The notes: generated by a model from the sequence alone, not told the origin. A stretch of 64,000 nt of DNA from Streptomyces sp. HD (GCF_028369295.1 NZ_JAQMYP010000006.1:124001-188000), one strand, 5' to 3'; positions 32,953 through 42,379 are shown, numbered from the stretch's first letter. A program made the numbers and translations.

Positions 32953-33525
32953 TCAGAGTGCGGGCGGGAGCGTCTTCCACAGGTGGGGCCGGTCGGGGGC
33001 GGCCTTGAGGGCGCTCAGCACGGACGGATGCGGTTCAGCATACAGGACTGGATAGTCCAACTCATTGAACTCCAGGTCGGGCAGGAAGGCCAGCCGCTCC
33101 CCGTCGAGCGAGAACTGGGCGTCCACGCCCGGCTTGTTGCCTCGCGGGTCCTGTCGATGCCAGGCGCCGTTGAACCGCACGGCGACCAGGCCGTGCACCA
33201 CGTCGAGCTTCTGGTAGCAGAGCGCGGTCGGGATGTCCTCGGCCCGCAGCAGCGCGGTCAGCGCGTGGGCCTTGGCGTAGCAGATGCCGGTGCCCTGCTC
33301 CAGGACATCGGAGGCACGCCAGGTGACCCGGAGGTCGCCGGAGTCCTGAGAGTGCGCAATGGCGTCACGCACGAACTCGAACGCCGCCCGCGCATAGTCA
33401 TACGAATCCGCCACGCCGTTCGCGAGTCGGGCGGCCACCTCCCGCACCAGCGGATGATGATGGTCGATCACCTCGTCAGCAGCCAAGTAGGCGGAGAGGT
33501 CGGCGGTTTGCTGGATCATCTGCAT
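32953..33525 (-). CDS. Transglutaminase-like cysteine peptidase family protein
   Basis: A 190-residue transglutaminase-core protein. The catalytic Cys is in QGTGICYAKAHALTALLRAEDIPTALCYQ, the His in VVHGLVAVRFNGAWHRQDPRGNK, and the Asp in the same DPRGNK. The N-terminus MQMIQQTADLSAYLAADEVIDHHHP fits the usual start at ATG 33525; longer in-frame starts run into AT-rich promoter DNA (33560-33600). No signal peptide, so cytoplasmic. Likely a protease or amidase on an unknown peptide bond. Confidence 0.87.
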   Translation of the reverse strand: MQMIQQTADLSAYLAADEVIDHHHPLVREVAARLANGVADSYDYARAAFEFVRDAIAHSQDSGDLRVTWRASDVLEQGTGICYAKAHALTALLRAEDIPTALCYQKLDVVHGLVAVRFNGAWHRQDPRGNKPGVDAQFSLDGERLAFLPDLEFNELDYPVLYAEPHPSVLSALKAAPDRPHLWKTLPPAL

Positions 33526-33710
33526 GGCAGCAGAGCGTAGGCGGTAGCCGACCGCACGGTCAATTAATTTGCGGACTACTGCATAGATATACAGCAAGAG
33601 CCGCCTACGGGCAGAACGGCCGAACCTCGCCGCAACCCTCACGCCCGGCCACAACCCCTCCCCCACGCCGCCGGTCTCGTCACCGACGGATCGTCGACCA
33701 GGGGGAATCC

Positions 33711-35075
33711 ATGAAGCATCGCCTGCTCGGAGCCGCGCTCGCCGGCTGTGCCCTTGCCGCCGTCGGGGCCGGCCCCGTACATGCTGTGTCCGACCAGTTG
33801 TGGATCGACGTGCCGTCGGAGACGGTGCTGCCGGCGTCGGTCTCGGGCGGCCGGGCCGAGCGCACCGTCACGGTGCGCGTCACGCATGACAACACCGAGA
33901 ACGAGGTCGCACCCGGTCGGCTGACCGTGGACGCGAGCGAGCTCTCCGCCTTCGCGCGGGTGGCGTGGCCCTCGAACTGCGTGCCCGCGTCGGCGGTGCA
34001 GGCGTTGTGCGACTTCCCGGGGATGCCGTCCGGGAAGAACATCGTGACGGCGGCCCAGATCCGCCTGAGCGCACTGCCGGACGCCGACCTCACCGCCACG
34101 GGGCATGTGCGCTACACCGCCACCGCCGGTGAGTTGACGGCGTTCCCCGCGGAGACCCGGATCTCCCTGGGCGACGGACCTGACCTCGGGCTCAGCCAGG
34201 CCGAGTACCAAAGGGACCTCAGGCCGGGCTCGGACACCCGGGTGAGCGCGACGGTCGGCAACTCCGGCAACCGTTCCGTGGAGCGGACGCTGCTGTGGAT
34301 CAACGCGTCGTACGGGCTGCGGCTCAAGGAGCGGCACTCCAACTGCGAATACCGGCAGCACGAGACCGGGACGTCCGCGCTGTGTGTGCTGGACGAGAAG
34401 GTGGCTCCGGGTGAGCAGTACGCGCTGACGACCGGGCTGCGCGTGCGGGACAAGGCGCTGTACGAGCGGTTCGACCACTCCGTCCTGCCGTACTCGGACG
34501 CGGCACTGGAAGAGGCCCGCGGTGAATGGACGTGGACCCCGGGGACGGGGCCCGAGCTGGATCTGCGCCCCGTCGCGACGCGGCGGGCCGCAGCCGCCGA
34601 CGAGGACCTCGATCTGTCGGACAACTACCGCGCCGTCATGCTCGACGCCAGGAACACCGCCGACCTGAAGCTCACCGGCAGCAAGGTGCGCGGGGCCGTC
34701 GGCGACACCGTGACCGCCGCCGTCACCGTGTACAACCGGGGCCCGGCGTGGGTGGCGTCCCTCGGCGCGGGCGCGTCCGTGGCGACGGTGCGCTTCCAGG
34801 CACCGCGCGGGACGACGGTCGTGGGGCTGCCGGAGGAGTGCTGGACCCTGCCGGAGTCAGCGGAAGAGCCGTCCGTGACGACCTACTTCTGCAAGACGCC
34901 GATCTATCTGCACGACAGGGCGTCGCACACCATGGAGATCCGGCTGCGCATCGACGAGGTGGTGCGCGGGGCGCGCACCACCGTCGAGACCCTCAACGAC
35001 GACCCCGAGCTGTCCATCCGGAAGTTCGACCCGAACCTGCGGAACAACCGGTCGGAGATCGTCGTCAACGGCTGA
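33711..35075 (+). CDS. Secreted protein with repeated beta-sandwich domains
   Basis: A 454-residue exported protein. The signal peptide is MKHRLLGAALAGCALAAVGAGPVHA. Two or three CARDB/DUF11-like beta-sandwiches follow: PDLGLSQAEYQRDLRPGSDTRVSATVGNSG (about 150-180) and ADLKLTGSKVRGAVGDTVTAAVTVYNRG (about 318-345). Four or more Cys suggest disulfides (SNC/ALC pairs). No sortase signal or C-terminal TM helix, so it is released. Possibly adhesive or structural; function unknown. Confidence 0.8.
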   Translation: MKHRLLGAALAGCALAAVGAGPVHAVSDQLWIDVPSETVLPASVSGGRAERTVTVRVTHDNTENEVAPGRLTVDASELSAFARVAWPSNCVPASAVQALCDFPGMPSGKNIVTAAQIRLSALPDADLTATGHVRYTATAGELTAFPAETRISLGDGPDLGLSQAEYQRDLRPGSDTRVSATVGNSGNRSVERTLLWINASYGLRLKERHSNCEYRQHETGTSALCVLDEKVAPGEQYALTTGLRVRDKALYERFDHSVLPYSDAALEEARGEWTWTPGTGPELDLRPVATRRAAAADEDLDLSDNYRAVMLDARNTADLKLTGSKVRGAVGDTVTAAVTVYNRGPAWVASLGAGASVATVRFQAPRGTTVVGLPEECWTLPESAEEPSVTTYFCKTPIYLHDRASHTMEIRLRIDEVVRGARTTVETLNDDPELSIRKFDPNLRNNRSEIVVNG

Positions 35076-35101
35076 ACCCGCGCCGCGGCGGAGGGGATGG
35101 C

Positions 35102-36172
35102 TCAGCGCGCCATCTCCTCCTTCAGCGCCGCCACGAAGGCGTCCACGTCCTCCTCGGTCGTGTCGAAGGCGCACATCCAGCGCACGACGCCCGCCGCCTC
35201 GTCCCAGAAGTAGAACCGGAACCGCTTCTGCAGGCGCTCGCTCACGTCATGCGGAAGCTTGGCGAAGACGCCGTTGGCCTGCACCGGGTAGAGGATCTCC
35301 ACGCCGTGCACGGCACGTACGCCCTCGGCGAGGCGCTGGGCCATCTCGTTGGCGTGGCGGGCGTTGCGCAGCCACAGGTCCTTGGCGAGCAGGGCCTCCA
35401 ACTGCACGGACACGAAGCGCATCTTGGAGGCGAGCTGCATGGACAGCTTGCGCAGGTGCTTCATGTGGCTGACGGCGTCCTGGTTGAGGACGACGACGGC
35501 CTCGCCGAACAGGGCGCCGTTCTTGGTGCCGCCGAGGGAGAGGATGTCGACGCCGACCGCGTCGGTGAACGTCCGCATCGGGACGTTCAGGGAGGCGGCC
35601 GCGTTGGCTATCCGGGAGCCGTCCAGGTGCACCTTCATGCCGTGCGCGTGGGCGTGGTCGCAGATGGCGCGGATCTCGTCCGGTGTGTAGAGCGTGCCGA
35701 GCTCCGTGCTCTGGGTGATCGAGACGACCTGCGGCATCGCCCGGTGCTCGTCGTCCCAGCCGTACGCCTGCTTGTCGATCAGCTCGGGGGTGAGCTTGCC
35801 GTCGGGCGTGGGCACGGTGAGCAGTTTCAGGCCGCCCATCCGCTCCGGCGCACCGCCCTCGTCGACGTGGATGTGCGCGCTCTCGGCGCAGATCACCGCG
35901 CCCCAGCGGTCGGTGACGGCCTGGAGTGCGACGACGTTGGCTCCGGTGCCGTTGAAGACCGGGAACGCCTCGGCTGCGGCGCCGAAGTGGCTGCGGATGA
36001 TCCGCTGGAGGTTCTCGGTGTAGTCGTCCTCGCCGTAGGCGACCTGGTGCCCGCCGTTGGCCAGGGCCAGGGCGGCGAGCACCTCCGGGTGGGCGCCGGC
36101 GTAGTTGTCACTGGCGAAGCCGCGGACGTCCGGGTCGTGATGACGCCGGGCGTCGGTCTTCGGAGGGTTCAC
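35102..36172 (-). CDS. Low-specificity L-threonine aldolase family (PLP) enzyme
   Basis: A 356-residue fold-type I PLP enzyme. YGEDDYTENLQ, FNGTGANVVAL, AHIHVDEGGAPE, the pyridine-binding Asp in VHLDGSRIANAAA and the PLP Lys in LSLGGTKNGA are all present. It cleaves beta-hydroxy amino acids to glycine plus aldehyde. I chose GTG 36172 because it overlaps the SDR stop as GTGA (translational coupling); GTG 36190 would add six residues. Third gene of the DUF6421-SDR-aldolase operon. Confidence 0.9.
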   Translation of the reverse strand: MNPPKTDARRHHDPDVRGFASDNYAGAHPEVLAALALANGGHQVAYGEDDYTENLQRIIRSHFGAAAEAFPVFNGTGANVVALQAVTDRWGAVICAESAHIHVDEGGAPERMGGLKLLTVPTPDGKLTPELIDKQAYGWDDEHRAMPQVVSITQSTELGTLYTPDEIRAICDHAHAHGMKVHLDGSRIANAAASLNVPMRTFTDAVGVDILSLGGTKNGALFGEAVVVLNQDAVSHMKHLRKLSMQLASKMRFVSVQLEALLAKDLWLRNARHANEMAQRLAEGVRAVHGVEILYPVQANGVFAKLPHDVSERLQKRFRFYFWDEAAGVVRWMCAFDTTEEDVDAFVAALKEEMAR

Positions 36173-36918
36173 GGCTTCTCGGTCAGCCACAGGCGGGTTC
36201 CGTTCACTTCGGCGGCGGGCTTGTCCCAGACTCCGACGACGGCGTCGGCCAGGTCCTTGACGTCCGTGAAGCCCGCGAACTTCGCGTTGGGGCGCTCGGC
36301 GCGCATCGCGTCGTGCACCAACGCCTTCACCACCAGGATGGCAGCCGCGGAGGTCGGGCCTTCGGGGCCCCCGGCCTTGCGGAAGGCGTCGGCGAGAGCG
36401 AGCGTCCAGGCCTCGGCGGCGGCCTTGGCGGCGGCGTACGAGGCGTTGCCCGCGGTCGGCTTCGAGGCACCGGCGGCACTGATCAGCAGGTACCGTCCGC
36501 GCTCGCTGCGCTGGAGGGCCTCGTAGAAGGCGAGCGAGGTGTGCTGGACCGTGCGGATGAGCAGCAGCTCCAGGAAGTCCCAGTCGTCGAGGCTCGTCTT
36601 GACGAAGGTCTCGCTGCCGCGCCAGCCACCGACCAGGTGGACCAGGCCGTCGATGCGGCCGAAGTCCTTCTCGATGTGGTCGGCCCAGTCCCGGGCGGAC
36701 TGCAGATCGAGCAGGTCGACGGGTTCGCCGGTGACGGTCGCGCCGCCGGACGCGTAACGGGCCGCGTCCACGGCCTCGGCCAGCCGCTCGGGATCGTTGT
36801 CCGCGCCGACGACGGTCGCGCCGGCCTCGGCCAGCCGCAGCAGCGCCGCCCGGCCGGCGGGTCCGCCCGCGCCGGCCACCGCGATCACCGCACCGCTGAG
36901 AGCTCCGTTCCCCGCCAT
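36169..36918 (-). CDS. SDR family NAD(P)-dependent oxidoreductase
   Basis: A 249-residue short-chain dehydrogenase. The cofactor loop VAGAGGPAGRAAL replaces the classic TGxxxGxG; a catalytic Ser region SAAGASKPTAGNASYAAAKAAAEAW contains the Tyr-x3-Lys pair. ATG 36918 has GGAGG eight bases upstream and is preferred to ATG 36975. It is the middle gene of an operon with DUF6421 upstream (53-bp gap) and the PLP aldolase overlapping downstream. Confidence 0.9.
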   Translation of the reverse strand: MAGNGALSGAVIAVAGAGGPAGRAALLRLAEAGATVVGADNDPERLAEAVDAARYASGGATVTGEPVDLLDLQSARDWADHIEKDFGRIDGLVHLVGGWRGSETFVKTSLDDWDFLELLLIRTVQHTSLAFYEALQRSERGRYLLISAAGASKPTAGNASYAAAKAAAEAWTLALADAFRKAGGPEGPTSAAAILVVKALVHDAMRAERPNAKFAGFTDVKDLADAVVGVWDKPAAEVNGTRLWLTEKP

Positions 36919-36971
36919 GATCTTCGCCTCCTGCTGAGCAGTGTTCTCGGTCTCGCGCAACAAGCCGTCGC

Positions 36972-38369
36972 TCACGCGGCGACCCGCTCGGCGCTCTCCG
37001 CGGTGATGCCCTTGGTGGAGGCGATCACGTTCTTCAGCTTCTTGGAGAGTGCCTCATAGAACATGCTCAGCGGAAACTCGTCCGGAAGCACGTCATCGAC
37101 GAGCTTGCGCGGCGGCTGGGTCAGGTCCAGGGCCTCCGGGCCCTTGGCCCAGCGGGAGCCCGGGTGCGGGGCGAGGTAGGTGGAGACCAGCTCGTAGCCG
37201 GCGAACCAGTGCACGAGCTTGGGGCGGTCGATGCCGTCGCGGTACAGCTGCTCGATGTCGGCGCACAGCTGGTTGGTGACCTGCGGGGCGCGGTCCCAGT
37301 CGATGTGCAGCTTGTTGTCGGTCCAGCGGACGACGTCGTGCTTGTGCAGGTAGGCGAAGAGCAGCTGGCCGCCGAGGCCGTCGTAGTTGCGTTCGCGCTC
37401 GCCGGTGACCGGGAAGCGGAACATGCGGTCGAAGAGGACCGCGTACTGCACGTCACGGGCCTGCGGGACGCCGTCGGCCTGGAGCTTCACGGCCTCCTTG
37501 AAGGCGGTGAGGTCACAGCGCAGCTCCTCCAGGCCGTACATCCAGAACGGCTGGCGCTGCTTGATCATGAACGGGTCGAACGGCAGGTCGCCGTGGCTGT
37601 GGGTGCGGTCGTGGACCATGTCCCACAGGACGAAGGCCTCCTCGCAGCGCTTCTGGTCGTGGACCATCGCGGCGATGTCCTCGGGCAGGTCCAGGCCCAG
37701 GATGTCGACGGCGGCGTCGGTGACCCGGCGGAAGCGGGCGGCCTCGCGGTCGCAGAAGATGCCGCCCCAGCTGAAGCGCTCGGGCGCCTGGCGCACGGCG
37801 ATCGTCTCCGGGAACAGGACGGCGGAGTTGGTGTCGTACCCGGCCGTGAAGTCCTCGAACTTGATGCCGCAGAACAGCGGGTTGTCGTAGCGGGTGCGCT
37901 CCAGCTCGGCCAGCCAGTCCGGCCAGACCATGCGCAGGACGACCGCCTCAAGGTTGCGGTCGGGGTTGCCGTTCTGCGTGTACATCGGGAAGACGACCAG
38001 GTGCTGGAGGCCGTCCGCGCGGCCGGCGGCGGGCTGGAAGGCCAGCAGCGAGTCGAGGAAGTCGGGCACCTCGAAGCCGCCCTCGGCCCAGCGGTTCAGG
38101 TCCTTCACCAGGGCCTGGTGGTAGGCGGCGTCGTGGGGCAGCAGCACCGAGAGCTTCTCGACGGCCTCCACGACACGCCGTACGGCGGCCTCGGCGTCCG
38201 TGCGCTCGGGCGCGCCCTCGGCCTGGAAGTCGATCGAGCCGTCCTTGGACTGCCATGGCCGGATCCGTTCCACGGCACCCTTGAGCACCGGCCACGCCGG
38301 GTGCTCAACCACCCTGGTCGCGGGAGGAACCCGCTCCTCCGTAGCCGCCTGCACAAGAATTTCCGTCAT
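36972..38369 (-). CDS. DUF6421 family protein
   Basis: A 465-residue soluble protein without signal peptide. His- and acid-rich motifs could bind metal: VHDRTHSHGDLPFDPF (about 270-285), YLHKHDVVRW, HWFAGYELVSTYLAPHPGSRWAKG. I recognise it as the Streptomyces DUF6421 family; no function is known to me. Its consistent position ahead of an SDR and a threonine-aldolase-like enzyme hints at a shared pathway acting on a hydroxy amino acid or aldehyde. ATG 38369 follows GGAGG. Confidence 0.85.
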   Translation of the reverse strand: MTEILVQAATEERVPPATRVVEHPAWPVLKGAVERIRPWQSKDGSIDFQAEGAPERTDAEAAVRRVVEAVEKLSVLLPHDAAYHQALVKDLNRWAEGGFEVPDFLDSLLAFQPAAGRADGLQHLVVFPMYTQNGNPDRNLEAVVLRMVWPDWLAELERTRYDNPLFCGIKFEDFTAGYDTNSAVLFPETIAVRQAPERFSWGGIFCDREAARFRRVTDAAVDILGLDLPEDIAAMVHDQKRCEEAFVLWDMVHDRTHSHGDLPFDPFMIKQRQPFWMYGLEELRCDLTAFKEAVKLQADGVPQARDVQYAVLFDRMFRFPVTGERERNYDGLGGQLLFAYLHKHDVVRWTDNKLHIDWDRAPQVTNQLCADIEQLYRDGIDRPKLVHWFAGYELVSTYLAPHPGSRWAKGPEALDLTQPPRKLVDDVLPDEFPLSMFYEALSKKLKNVIASTKGITAESAERVAA

Positions 38370-38759
38370 GTCCCATCCTCCACGGGAGAACCTCGCGTCA
38401 GGACACCGTACGCACACGAGTCTTCTCCCAGCAAGAGGCACCTCGGGAAATTGTCCTGCACACCCTCATGGTCACCGAACTTTTTCCTGTTGGATGCCGC
38501 GACGGCGCATACTCCGGCGTCGGCTGGGCATACGCGAACCGACCGGCGACATCCGGTCAATGCCCGCAGGACTCGCCCACGCCAGGGTGACCGTCGAGAG
38601 GCGCATGATCCAGCTACGACATGTCCATTGCCGCAAACCGTGTGTACACGTGGGGTTCATCACGCGCCCGGACCACTAGGCTGCGGCACTGCCACGCGAA
38701 CAGTCCGCTCCGGTTCGCGCGCACTCCCCCCGCCGCCGTCGACGGAAGCGAGTTGAATC
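38370..38759. other. 390-bp intergenic region
   Basis: No convincing large gene. It contains divergent promoters for DUF6421 and the GDPD gene, the 8-bp palindrome GTGTACAC near 38642, and a possible 24-codon reading frame at 38605-38679 with AGAGG upstream. That frame encodes a His/Cys-rich peptide (RHVHCRKPCVHVGF) and may be a leader peptide or chance. Confidence 0.45.
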
Positions 38760-39443
38760 TTGAACTTCCTTACCATCGGTCACCGCGGAGTCATGGGTGT
38801 CGAACCCGAGAACACCCTCCGTTCCTTCGTCGCCGCCCAGCAGGCCGGGCTCGACGTCATCGAACTCGATCTCCACCTGAGCAAGGACGGCGCCCTCGTC
38901 GTCATGCACGACACCGACGTGGACCGCACGACCGACGGAACCGGCCCGATCGCCGACAAGACCCTCGCCGAGCTGCGCTCCCTGGACGCGGGCCGTGGCG
39001 AGCGCGTGCCGGTCTTCGAAGAGGTCCTGGACGCCGTGAAGTCACCGCTCCAGGCCGAGATCAAGGACGTGGCGGCGGCCCGGGCACTCGCCGAGGTGAT
39101 GACCGACCGGGACCTGGCCCCCCGGGTCGAGGTGTCCTCGTTCCATGACGACGCCGTCGCCGAGATCGCCCGCCTCGTACCCGGGGTGCGCACCGCGCTG
39201 ATCGCCAGCCGCTACGGCACCGACGTCGTGGACCGCGCGGTCGCGGTCGGTGCGGCGACGGTCTGCCTGAACATCCGCCGCCTCACCCTGGAGGTCGTGG
39301 AGAACGCCCGCAAGGCGGACCTCAGGATCATCGGCTGGGTGGTCAACACCCAGGACCATCTGCGTCTCGTACGGGCCCTGGAACTGGACGGCGCGACGAC
39401 CGACTACCCGCAGATCAAGCGCACCGGCCGTTTCACCGCGTGA
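38760..39443 (+). CDS. Glycerophosphodiester phosphodiesterase
   Basis: A 227-residue cytoplasmic GDPD. The TIM-barrel active site is IGHRGVMGVEPENTLRSF (His-Arg and Glu), VIELDLHLSKDGALVVMHD (metal Glu-x-Asp and general base His), with the late WVVNTQDHLR. It hydrolyses glycerophosphodiesters from phospholipid turnover to glycerol-3-phosphate and an alcohol. Translation apparently begins at TTG 38760, with GGAAGCGAG about nine bases upstream. No ATG or GTG precedes the catalytic GHRG motif in frame. Confidence 0.9.
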   Translation: MNFLTIGHRGVMGVEPENTLRSFVAAQQAGLDVIELDLHLSKDGALVVMHDTDVDRTTDGTGPIADKTLAELRSLDAGRGERVPVFEEVLDAVKSPLQAEIKDVAAARALAEVMTDRDLAPRVEVSSFHDDAVAEIARLVPGVRTALIASRYGTDVVDRAVAVGAATVCLNIRRLTLEVVENARKADLRIIGWVVNTQDHLRLVRALELDGATTDYPQIKRTGRFTA

Positions 39444-39475
39444 CGGCGAAGCCAGGCCGCCAAACGTCGTAGGAC

Positions 39476-40027
39476 TCAGGCGAGTTCCTTGACCAGCAGT
39501 TCGAACTGCAGGTCGTCGCGCTGCGGAATGCCGAAGCGCTCGTCGCCGTACGGGAACGGGGTCATCCGTCCCGTACGGCGGTAACCGCGGCGCTCGTACC
39601 AGGCGATGAGGTCGTTGCGTACGGAGATCACGGTCATGTGCATCTCGGTCACGCCCCAGGTCTCGCGGGCCCGCCGCTCCGCCTCCGTGATGATCACCTT
39701 GCCGAGGCCGGCGCCCTGGAGGGCGGGGCTGACCGCGAACATCCCGAAGTAGGCGTACTCACCGCGGTGTTCGAGCTGGCAGCAGGCGACGACCCGGCCG
39801 TCCCGCTCGACCGTCAGCAGCCGGCTGTCGGGCGACTTGATGACCTCCAGCACACCCTCCGGGTCGGTCCGCCGCCCTTCGAGGATGTCCGCCTCCGTGG
39901 TCCACCCGGCCCGGCTGGAGTCCCCGCGGTAGGCGGACTCGATCAGCACGACCAGCGTGTCCACGTCAGCGTCGGTGGCGTCGCGGAAGCTGAGTCCGGC
40001 GGAGGCGTCGGTCGCGGCGGTGTCCAT
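39476..40027 (-). CDS. GNAT family N-acetyltransferase
   Basis: A 183-residue single-domain GNAT. The acetyl-CoA loop is FAVSPALQGAGLGKVIITEAERRARE (Q-x-x-G-x-G/A), and RNDLIAWYERRGYRRTGRM is the C-terminal signature. Cytoplasmic, with unknown amine substrate. It converges with GDPD (33 bp between stops). Confidence 0.9.
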   Translation of the reverse strand: MDTAATDASAGLSFRDATDADVDTLVVLIESAYRGDSSRAGWTTEADILEGRRTDPEGVLEVIKSPDSRLLTVERDGRVVACCQLEHRGEYAYFGMFAVSPALQGAGLGKVIITEAERRARETWGVTEMHMTVISVRNDLIAWYERRGYRRTGRMTPFPYGDERFGIPQRDDLQFELLVKELA

Positions 40028-40098
40028 GGTGCGGTTCTCCCCTACTCGGGCGCGGCTCGGGCACCGCTGAGAGTAACGCGCCGCTAGGCTCCGGCTGC

Positions 40099-40491
40099 AT
40101 GGTGCACGTACTGAGCGGACGGACCCTGCTCCGCCCCACCGATCCCGAGCGCTCCCGTGTCTTCTACGGCGAGCAACTGGGCCTGGTCGTCTATCGCGAG
40201 TTCGGGACGGGGCCGCAGCGCGGCACCGTCTACTTCCTCGGCGGGGGCTTCCTGGAGGTCTCCGGCCGGTCCGAGACCCCGCCGTCCCCCGCCGTGCAGC
40301 TCTGGATGCAGGTGGCGGACGTCGCCGCCGCGCAGGAGGAGCTGGTGGCGAAGGGCGTCGGGATCGTGCGGCCGCCGGTGAAGGAGCCGTGGGGGCTGAT
40401 CGAGATGTGGATCGCGGATCCGGACGGGACGCGGATCGTGCTGGTGGAGATTCCGGCGGATCATCCCCTGCGGTACCGACCCGGGATCTGA
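40099..40491 (+). CDS. VOC (glyoxalase/bleomycin-resistance) family protein
   Basis: A 130-residue single VOC module: RPTDPERSRVFYGEQLGLVVYREF at the start, FLEVSG, then a second half with MQVADVAAAQEELVAKGV and IADPDGTRIVLVEIP. Possible metal ligands are the early His and the late Glu. It may be a lyase, dioxygenase or ligand-binding protein; substrate unknown. Confidence 0.9.
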   Translation: MVHVLSGRTLLRPTDPERSRVFYGEQLGLVVYREFGTGPQRGTVYFLGGGFLEVSGRSETPPSPAVQLWMQVADVAAAQEELVAKGVGIVRPPVKEPWGLIEMWIADPDGTRIVLVEIPADHPLRYRPGI

Positions 40492-40498
40492 ACGGAAC

Positions 40499-41410
40499 CT
40501 AGGGCCGGTGCTGCCAGCCTCGGTCGGTGCGGGTCAGTTCCCGGAAGCCGGCCGAGGTGAGGTGGGCGAGCATCGTGTCGTCGGTGGCGGCCTCGTAGGC
40601 CAGGAGGCGGTCCGCACCGCACAGGCGCAGCCAGTCGGCCGCCCGGCCGAGGAGCCACTGCTCCAGACCCTCGCCGTACGCCGACGGGTCGATGTGCAGG
40701 TTGCCGATGTCGGCGAGGCCGGTGCCGCGGACATGGCGTTCGGGGCGGGACAGGGCCGTGTCGACCTCGATGAAGCCGAGGGCGCGGCCGTCGGCGTACG
40801 CCGTCAGGCGCGTGCCGCACTCGCCCAGCGTGCGGTCGACGGTGATGCCGGGCCGTGGCTCGTGCGGCGGCAGGTCGGCCACGCGGGCGATGAGGATCAC
40901 CTCGGTGTCGCCGACGTGCCGGAAACCGGAGCGTTGGTAGAGGGCGCGGATGTGCGGCCAGGTACGAGGCAGGCCGTAGACGGCCGGGGCGGGGAGCTCG
41001 CCGCTCGCGTACCGGGCACGTACGTTCCAGCGGGCCAGCTGGGCCAGGCAGGCGCTCATCAGCAGGTCCGCGGCGTCGTCGGCGTCCGGCCAGAAGGAGG
41101 CCGGCGGATGGCAGACCAGCCAGTCGATCTCGCCGATGTCCCGGTAGCCCGCGCCGACCCGGTCGTCGGCCCGGTAGCGCAGCAGATGGGCGGCGGCCAC
41201 GACGTAGTCGCGCTGCTCGGCGACGAGGGTGACGCGCTCGCCGACCCAGGGGTCGGTGATGAACTCGTCCGGCTGCCGCTCCAGATCGCTGAGCACCGTG
41301 TTCACGGAGACGGAGACGCCGGGGACGACGGCGGCGACGTGCTGGTTGATCAGTTCGGTGAGCTGGTCGCGGTCGGCGCGGCGGAAGGGGCGCACCACGG
41401 GCGCGGGCAT
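40499..41410 (-). CDS. Double-GNAT-fold N-acetyltransferase
   Basis: A 303-residue protein with two GNAT-like halves. The N-terminal half (1-165) has RPFRRADRDQLTELINQHV and a YQRSGFRHVGDTEVIL ending. The C-terminal half has a canonical core, NLHIDPSAYGEGLEQWLLGRAADWLRLCGADRLLAYE, ending in LTSAGFRELTRTDRGW. GGAGG precedes ATG 41410. Substrate unknown. Confidence 0.85.
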   Translation of the reverse strand: MPAPVVRPFRRADRDQLTELINQHVAAVVPGVSVSVNTVLSDLERQPDEFITDPWVGERVTLVAEQRDYVVAAAHLLRYRADDRVGAGYRDIGEIDWLVCHPPASFWPDADDAADLLMSACLAQLARWNVRARYASGELPAPAVYGLPRTWPHIRALYQRSGFRHVGDTEVILIARVADLPPHEPRPGITVDRTLGECGTRLTAYADGRALGFIEVDTALSRPERHVRGTGLADIGNLHIDPSAYGEGLEQWLLGRAADWLRLCGADRLLAYEAATDDTMLAHLTSAGFRELTRTDRGWQHRP

Positions 41411-41601
41411 GCGGGACCTCCGGTCGGAGAACGGTGTCGGCAGGCCGCCATGCGGTGCGGTACGGGGTCGAGGGTACGGCGGTGGCGGCGCCGGGCTCCA
41501 CTGGGTTTCCGCCGGATGGCCGGGGCCTGGGTGCCGGGCTTAGCGTGCTTGGGGAGGCGTGTGGGCGGAGCTCTTCCAGCGATCCCTGCGAAAGGAACGC
41601 C

Positions 41602-42372
41602 ATGCAGCTCGACAAGCCGGTGGCCGGCGGGCCCTGCTGGGCCGAGGTGGGATGCCCTGATCTGGAGGCCGGCAAGCGGTTCTACTCCGCTCTGTTCGGC
41701 TGGCGTACCGAGACGGACGCCCGGGAGGAGATGGGCGGCTACACGATCGCGTATCTGGCGGACGCCCCGGTCTGCGCGCTCGTCCCGCTGGGCGAGGGGG
41801 CACCTGCGCAGCCCGTGGTCTGGTACGTGACATTCGCCGTGGCGGACCTCGACGCCACCGTGGCGAAGGTGCGCTCGGCGGGCGGGTCGGTGATGTCCGA
41901 GCCCGGGGACGTGCCCGCGATGGGCCGTTTCGCCTCGGTGGCCGATCCGCAGGGCGCCGCCTTCCAGCTGTGGCAGGAGCGGGGCTTCGCAGGCGCCGGT
42001 GTGCTCAACGCCCCCGGTTCCCTGGGCTGGGTGGAACTGCTGACCCGTGCGCCGCAGGAGGCGAAGGCCTTCTACACCTCGGTGTTCGGCTGGAGCGTCA
42101 ACGCCTTGGAGCGCTATACGCAGTGGGGCCTGGACGGCGCCGACTTCGGCGGCATGGTGCCGATGGACGACAAGTTCCCGCACGAGGTCCCGGCGCACTG
42201 GCTGCCGTACTTCGCGGTCGCCGACGTGGACGCCACGGCTGCGGACGCGACGGAGGCGGGCGGCTCCGTCCTCATGGAGCCCACGTCCGTCCCCGAGGGC
42301 CCGCGCATCGCCGTACTGCGGGACACGCAGGGCGCGATGTTCGGCGTGTACCGCGCCGCCGACGCGCGCTGA
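41602..42372 (+). CDS. Two-module VOC family protein
   Basis: A 256-residue protein of two tandem VOC modules (about 8-125 and 135-252). Each begins with CWAEVGCPDLEAGKRFYSALFGW or WVELLTRAPQEAKAFYTSVFGW and ends with ASVADPQGAAFQLWQ or AVLRDTQGAMFGVYR, like Streptomyces hydroxylase/glyoxalase-like proteins. ATG 41602 follows AAAGGA. Substrate unknown. Confidence 0.9.
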   Translation: MQLDKPVAGGPCWAEVGCPDLEAGKRFYSALFGWRTETDAREEMGGYTIAYLADAPVCALVPLGEGAPAQPVVWYVTFAVADLDATVAKVRSAGGSVMSEPGDVPAMGRFASVADPQGAAFQLWQERGFAGAGVLNAPGSLGWVELLTRAPQEAKAFYTSVFGWSVNALERYTQWGLDGADFGGMVPMDDKFPHEVPAHWLPYFAVADVDATAADATEAGGSVLMEPTSVPEGPRIAVLRDTQGAMFGVYRAADAR

Positions 42373-42379
42373 GGCCCGC

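Noticed and set aside
34526..36526. A 666-codon plus-strand frame across the secreted protein end, threonine aldolase and SDR
   Set aside because: It is antisense to well-supported genes, with Arg/His/Gly-rich composition.
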